A DNA stretch of 27,500 nt from Trachelipus rathkii. Its lineage: Eukaryota > Arthropoda > Malacostraca > Isopoda > Trachelipodidae. Under the pieces are notes generated by a model. It worked only from the letters and a program-made list of their open reading frames with translations, made no database searches and was not told where the DNA came from. This document shows positions 23,031 to 27,500 of this stretch, one piece after another. Positions within the stretch are counted from its first letter, which is position 1. The number at the start of each line of letters is the position of its first letter. Position numbers and translations under genes: made by a program. The DNA lies in contig JABUQX010014024.1 of assembly GCA_015478945.1 (NCBI GenBank), positions 15,001-42,500 on the forward strand. Direction: 5' to 3'.

Positions 23031-26000
23031 GCATTTTTTCGGCGACGTCTCTTATTCGGAAAAATCTGAATTTCGAGGACTGAATTGAATTCTGCTTTTT
23101 TGAAATGTGTGTATTCAAAATGATCAATACCACGGTATGATTTATTTATCTAATATAAAGTTATTTATATGGAACATATATATATTATTTCTCATAATTA
23201 ATAAAAAAAACTTCAATTTTAAGATTTAACAAATTAATTTATATATCAATAATTGTTGAGTTGGAAAGTTTTGAGTAGAAAACTCAGTATATCTATTTAT
23301 CATCAGATAAAATTGAGAGTAAATGCGAAATTTAAGAAAAAGCGTAAATTATTAATAAACCTTGACAATGAGTTAAAATTTATTTTTATAAAAAACAGTG
23401 CCAAGTACTAATGAGATAATATATATAATTTATTTATAGGTATGTAACTATAAATTTCAAATATTGAAATTTCTAATTTTTTTAGACTAATACTAATTTT
23501 GTGAATGAAACCGATGATAATTCTCTTTTGTGGTGCTTGAAATTGCATTTCAATTGTAAACACATATATTTTTCAAAATTGCTCTGAATATAATATACTA
23601 CTCAGTTAATAAAATCTATAATATTATATTTATAATAGAATAGTTAATAACCATAAATTTAGAAAGCTTTATGTTTTTTTTTATTGGAGAAAAAATCTAG
23701 TAGATATTTTGCAAATATCTTCAAAATTTAAAAAAAATTGGTAGAGTGAATATCGTTATATATCAAATACTGATAATTGTAGAAGTATAAAATTTATTTT
23801 ATTTATATTAATTATAAATTAAACAATGTGTTTTTCACAACTAATGGTAGAATACTCCACACAGGAGCCTGGTCTAATAATTAGTTGAAATAAATTATTT
23901 TCATTTAAAAAACATTATAAATATTAATAATAATACTGTGATATATAAACATATATAATAACATCACTTTTCTATTGTATTTATATATTTAAAATTGGCA
24001 TTTCAATAAAACACATAGTTTTTTGACAAAATTAGCTATGAAATATATAACTGATTAAAAAACTCTAATTTTTGAAGATTTACCATAAAAGTAATATTCA
24101 AATGTTTGAAATTATGATTTATAATAAACTTTTTCAGTATTCTAATATTTATATGTAATGTGAAAATTAAGGAAAAAACGTAATAGCAGTTGCAATTAAA
24201 ATAATCAATAATTTTATTTATAAATGATATAAATTTTTTAATATTAAAACAATCAATTTTTGTTGCTTATAAATGATAAAATATTTATTATAAATTCAAA
24301 AAAACAAATATTTTGTTTATCATCAAATTACAACTTATCGTCAATTTAGACACCTAAAAACTATAATTAATAAATTCGCTTTTTCTGTAATTTTTGAAAT
24401 AATTGCATCTTCTAATGATAACAACATTATATTTTCAAACGCAGAATAATACCGTTTAAAAACTTCAATTTTTAATGATTTAACAAATAATTTAAAATGT
24501 AATTGAAATTTATGAGAATATAAATTAATCGCGCCTTATATATATACTCATACTTATAAGTGAAGTTATTACTAAATTAATATGTTAAAACACAGTGGAA
24601 CCGAAATATTAATAGATTATATTAATGCGTAATAAGTTATAAAGATATATGTTAATATATTCTCATTTTATTCACAACACTATATTTTAATATACTCTAC
24701 AAACTAATTGAAATATTTAGAATATGCTTCTAGCTAATATTTAAAATATCAGATAATATTGAGTATTATTTGCTAGTATATAAAGAGAAACAAACGTGCT
24801 TAAATACTTATATAGACACTATTAATTATACTTCAAAATTAATGTACAATCTTTCATAACTTCATTACACATCACTCTCTTCCTTCCTTTTTGAAAATAT
24901 AGAGTGTATTTTGTCTATTGCTCAATGTATGAACACTACAACTTATTTTTTACATCTCCACAATCGCTTGGGAATTATGATTCGTTTTAATATTATCATC
25001 GCCTTGTGTATTCATATTAAAAGAAACATACAATCTTTAACATATATAAACACACAATAAATATGATACTAAATGATTGAACATTGTAGGAATAGACTAA
25101 AGGCGAGTAGGCTCTATTTTTTATAGATGGTTTCTTTAAATTTGTGTAAATGAGCGTGACACAATTTAATAAGGAAAAAGCGCGGTAATTAGTATAGAAT
25201 TATTGTCATTAAGGATTTTTATATATATAGTAAAAACATTTTTCGTTTTTATCATAAAGTGTTGAAAATATATGTTAAGTGTTTTTCGATAAATAAAAAC
25301 AGGAATATTGGAGCCAAATTTCTCATTCTTAAGAAGGAACACCGCTTCAATCCTTAAGACCAATTTCCCCTTAAAAAACCATTACCACTCCTTCTCTCTC
25401 TAATATATTTCCAACTTATTTCAGCTATTTTGAAATTTGCATTTCATATGAAACACATTATTTTTTCATAAAATGCTTATGAAAAAAATACTACTATATA
25501 TATAATAATCTATAATAATTTTTAAAGAATTATTACAAATAATTTCAAAAACAAGAAAATTTATATAGGAAAAAATTTAATTACGTATACTTTTAAGAGT
25601 TATCTAATATTTCGTATATTAGTGGAAAATTATTTAAGGAAATAGGCGTAATTTTAGAAAGTTAATTTTTTTTATTAAAAAACAGTTTCATAATCATATG
25701 TTTAAATTATTGAGTAATATAATATAATATATATATACATAAATCAAAATATTGTACAATATTTATAAAAAAAACGTTATCTAATTTAATTAAAACCTAA
25801 AACAATAATAAATTCTCTTTTTTCTGCTTTTGGAAATTGCTTTTCAATGCAAACATTATTTTTTTTATATTAGTCTATATAAATATGACTTAATAAATAT
25901 CTCGTTAAAAGTAATTTAAATAAGAACTATGAATTACCAATAAAAGTATATAAAAACTTTTTATTTACAGTACAAGGAATATTTTTTTAGAATTTTTATT

Positions 26001-26040
26001 TATCGCAATCATTTTCTGTACAAAAGCGTCAAATATTCAA
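23031..26040 (+). repeat. Tandem satellite array, block 3
   Basis: This is the same monomer family and orientation as blocks 1 and 2. Landmark variants fall near 23396, 23826, 24250, 24590-24660, 25236 and 25683. The TTGAAATTGCATTTCAA dyad is exact near 23537 and recognisable near 25431. The 24560-25060 part is strongly eroded. The array fades out between about 25900 and 26040. The minus-strand frame at 25166-25363 lies within this repeat and is not a gene. Confidence 0.85.
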
Positions 26041-26319
26041 AGGAAAAGAGATCCATAATAGTGGGTCTCTCTTCTGCTAACATTTTCAAATATTTATATC
26101 ATTCATTCAGATATTTAAATTCTACAAATAAAATAATAAATAAAAGTCAGTGTTGTCTGTGAATAGTGAGAAAAGAATGTTTTTTTGAGCACTTGCATTT
26201 TCCCTTGTCTTATACTAATATCTATCGACTGTGTTTATCTGTGGAGTAATTCTTTTATAAATATAATATATTGTATTTATGGTATAGAGTGAGTTTAGTA
26301 TATGTTATATAATTTGTAA
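26041..26319. other. AT-rich spacer, nothing identified
   Basis: This spacer lies between the end of the satellite and the next (AT)n tract. It contains a weak inverted pair, AGAGATCC and GGGTCTCT near 26047-26070, and no open frame or recognised motif. Confidence 0.5.
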
Positions 26320-26449
26320 TATAGTATACTATATATATATATATATATAATAATATATACTATATATTATATTTAATTATACTTATATTATATATAACTA
26401 TATATTATTATATAATAATATATATCTATATATATATATATATATATAT

Positions 26450-26513
<64 letters not shown>

Positions 26514-26577
26514 GTTATTATATATTATATATATATATATTAATTATATATATATATATATTATATATATATATATT
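26320..26577. repeat. (AT)n microsatellite
   Basis: Mainly TATATA tracts with TTA and TAA breaks and almost no G or C. It ends at TTTGTGAGG, where GC content rises into the SINE-like fragment. Confidence 0.9.
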
Positions 26578-26600
26578 TGTGAGGTCAATCGTAGAAGAGA

Positions 26601-26723
26601 CAGAGTCCCAATGGCACAGCGCGGTTCGATCCATAGTGCGGATCTAGTAAGTAATTAACTAGAAAAGTTCCCCTCGCTAGAAATTGTGCTTGGGCTGATG
26701 CCGTTGAGGACGAGGAACTTTTT
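26601..26723 (+). mobile_element. tRNA-like SINE fragment with a foldback tail (tentative)
   Basis: GGTTCGATCC at 26623-26632 is an exact RNA polymerase III B-box-type sequence. TGGCACAGCGCG at 26612-26623 fits an A box closely, after GTCCCAA in the place of an acceptor strand. The two boxes abut, whereas a tRNA needs about 30 bases or more between them, and no acceptor or T-stem pairing is possible. This cannot be a working tRNA gene. It looks like the collapsed head of a tRNA-derived SINE. Downstream, AAAAGTTCCCCTCG (26663-26676) pairs with CGAGGAACTTTT (26711-26722) around a 34-base loop. Chance similarity is possible. Confidence 0.4.
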
Positions 26724-26780
26724 ATAAAATATTATATATACTCAGGTACTAATATATATATACTATATATAGACCCAGTG

Positions 26781-26940
26781 GGAATTAACGCGTTAAAGCG
26801 TTATCCGTTAATTAACTCGTTAAAATTGTTTTCGTTAACTTTCTAACGACTTCGTTAGATTTCGAAGAATAAATAACGTCAATTTAACGAGTTAAAATCT
26901 TCCTGAATTCGTTAACGTGATGAACGTTATTTACAGTAGT
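26781..26940. repeat. CpG-rich GTTAA/TTAAC palindrome cluster
   Basis: About a dozen CGTTAA, TTAACG or close variants sit in 160 bp. They include the perfect palindromes TTAACGCGTTAA (26785-26796) and CGTTAACG (26910-26917). AACTCGTTAAAATTG (26814-26828) is the near-exact inverse of TCAATTTAACGAGTT (26879-26893), enclosing CTTCGTTAGATTTCGAAG, itself able to pair. There are about 14 CpG sites, a sharp contrast with the rest of the window. No coding frame is seen. Function unknown. Confidence 0.55.
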
Positions 26941-26999
26941 TTAGTTAAAATATATATTTCCTTATCAATTTTAAGATTGTATTTAGATTTCGATTTCGA

Positions 27000-27500
27000 T
27001 AAGAGACCAAACTTCTTTTTTTTTCAAAACTTTCTCTAAACGCTCTTCTTAGCTCAATGGCTCAATAAATGTCGTTTCACTGATTTTCTCCAGTTATTTA
27101 TTCTCAGTTGGTAATATGTTTAACATACATGGGTTTGAACAGTCCCCGTGTTTTGAGGGTATGTGCTTCTGATCTGGCACCTGTCCTCGTTCAAACATAT
27201 ATTTCTCTATTGTTCTTAATACTAAGCACTTCCATCAGTGTTGGAAGCACTCACATGTCCAACCAACGTATTCCGAAAAAGGAAGCGCTCTGTCCTTCTA
27301 ACTATCGCCTGTAGCTCTCACTTGTATTCCTATCTAAGATCTTTGAAACCTTCTCAACTCTCAATTCTTAGATCATTCTGGAAATTCATTCCTGTCTCTT
27401 CGATGCTAGTTACGACGTTTGTGGTGTTCAACAGTTACTGGCGATTATACTTTTCCATATTTCTACTCGATTGTTCGGTATTTCCTGTGCTCTTAGGAAC
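27000..27500 (+). mobile_element. LINE (CR1/Jockey-type) RT remnant, N-terminal part, runs off the window
   Basis: Ordered RT motifs appear across shifting + frames: HGFEQSP (27128-27148, the GPDGIP position); RVLRVCASDLAPVL (27147-27188); WKHSHVQP (27242-27265); IPKK (from about 27267) and PSNYR (27294-27308); PVALTC (27308-27325); SKIFET (27333-27350); LNSQFLDH (27353-27376); TGD (27437-27445, from the RSTGDLL block); and FGISCAL (27474-27494, the FGES..AL block). This is the palm/fingers start of a non-LTR retrotransposon RT, upstream of the catalytic Asp motifs. Five or more frameshifts and a stop at 27312 make it a pseudogene. The open frame 27108-27314 is only one intact stretch. The part before 27108 is weakly supported. 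It stops where the 2711 remnant starts in RT coordinates, so the two are different copies. Family identity is from remembered motifs. Confidence 0.8.

Noticed and set aside
25166..25363. Minus-strand open frame of 65 codons
   Set aside because: It falls within satellite block 3 and shows no conserved frame or motif.
26605..26650. A functional tRNA gene
   Set aside because: A and B boxes abut, there is no anticodon arm, and neither acceptor nor T-stem pairs form.

Overview
The window looks like non-coding, repeat-dominated DNA from a nuclear genome of an animal, probably an invertebrate. The evidence is extreme A+T richness, long (AT)n and (ATT)n microsatellites, a tandem satellite covering most of the window, and two decayed pieces of a CR1/Jockey-type non-LTR retrotransposon (LINE). 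From memory the LINE motif set resembles families common in decapod crustaceans and molluscs, but the host cannot be fixed from this sequence. I find no intact protein gene, no functional tRNA or rRNA gene, no CRISPR array and no bacterial operon. The open frames in the window are translations of microsatellites or satellite DNA, except one at 27108-27314, which is part of a broken reverse transcriptase (RT).

Layout. 1-1003 is AT-rich DNA with a degenerate GGAGCC/GAGCCG patch (about 256-425) and a decayed tandem motif (about 679-930). 1004-1362 is (AT)n. A 32-base T run lies at 1408-1439. About 1622-2095 is (ATT)n-like and about 2096-2706 is (AT)n. 2711 to about 3288 is a LINE RT remnant on the + strand, covering the middle and C-terminal RT motifs through many frameshifts. 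At 3289 it passes directly into a minisatellite of about 33 bp running to about 4430. Its unit looks like an amplified 11-codon piece of the same LINE reading frame. About 4431-5450 holds no recognisable gene.

From about 5450 to about 26040 the DNA is one tandem satellite with a basic monomer of roughly 310-320 bp and about 45-50 degenerate copies. Each has the landmark CAGGTTTTCACAACTAATG, and many have the dyad TTGAAATTGCATTTCAA. Two insertions interrupt the array. One is a dispersed repeat at about 18600-19295. The other is a composite at about 21702-23030: an inverted-repeat element with 53-bp arms around an (AT)n core, a second copy of the same dispersed repeat, and further (AT)n. Monomer spacing is mostly 360-440 bp but 311 bp at the best-preserved pair (17108 to 17419), which may reflect uncorrected long-read insertion errors.

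After the array come AT-rich DNA, (AT)n at about 26320-26577, a tRNA-like SINE-type fragment with a hairpin (about 26601-26723), a CpG-rich block of GTTAA/TTAAC palindromes (about 26781-26940), and a second LINE RT remnant on the + strand from about 27000 to the window end. The two LINE pieces cover adjacent parts of the RT domain but lie in the wrong order to be one copy, so they are separate insertions. Nothing here forms a working pathway. The interest lies in repeat biology: a LINE-derived minisatellite, a satellite with a conserved dyad, and nested insertions.
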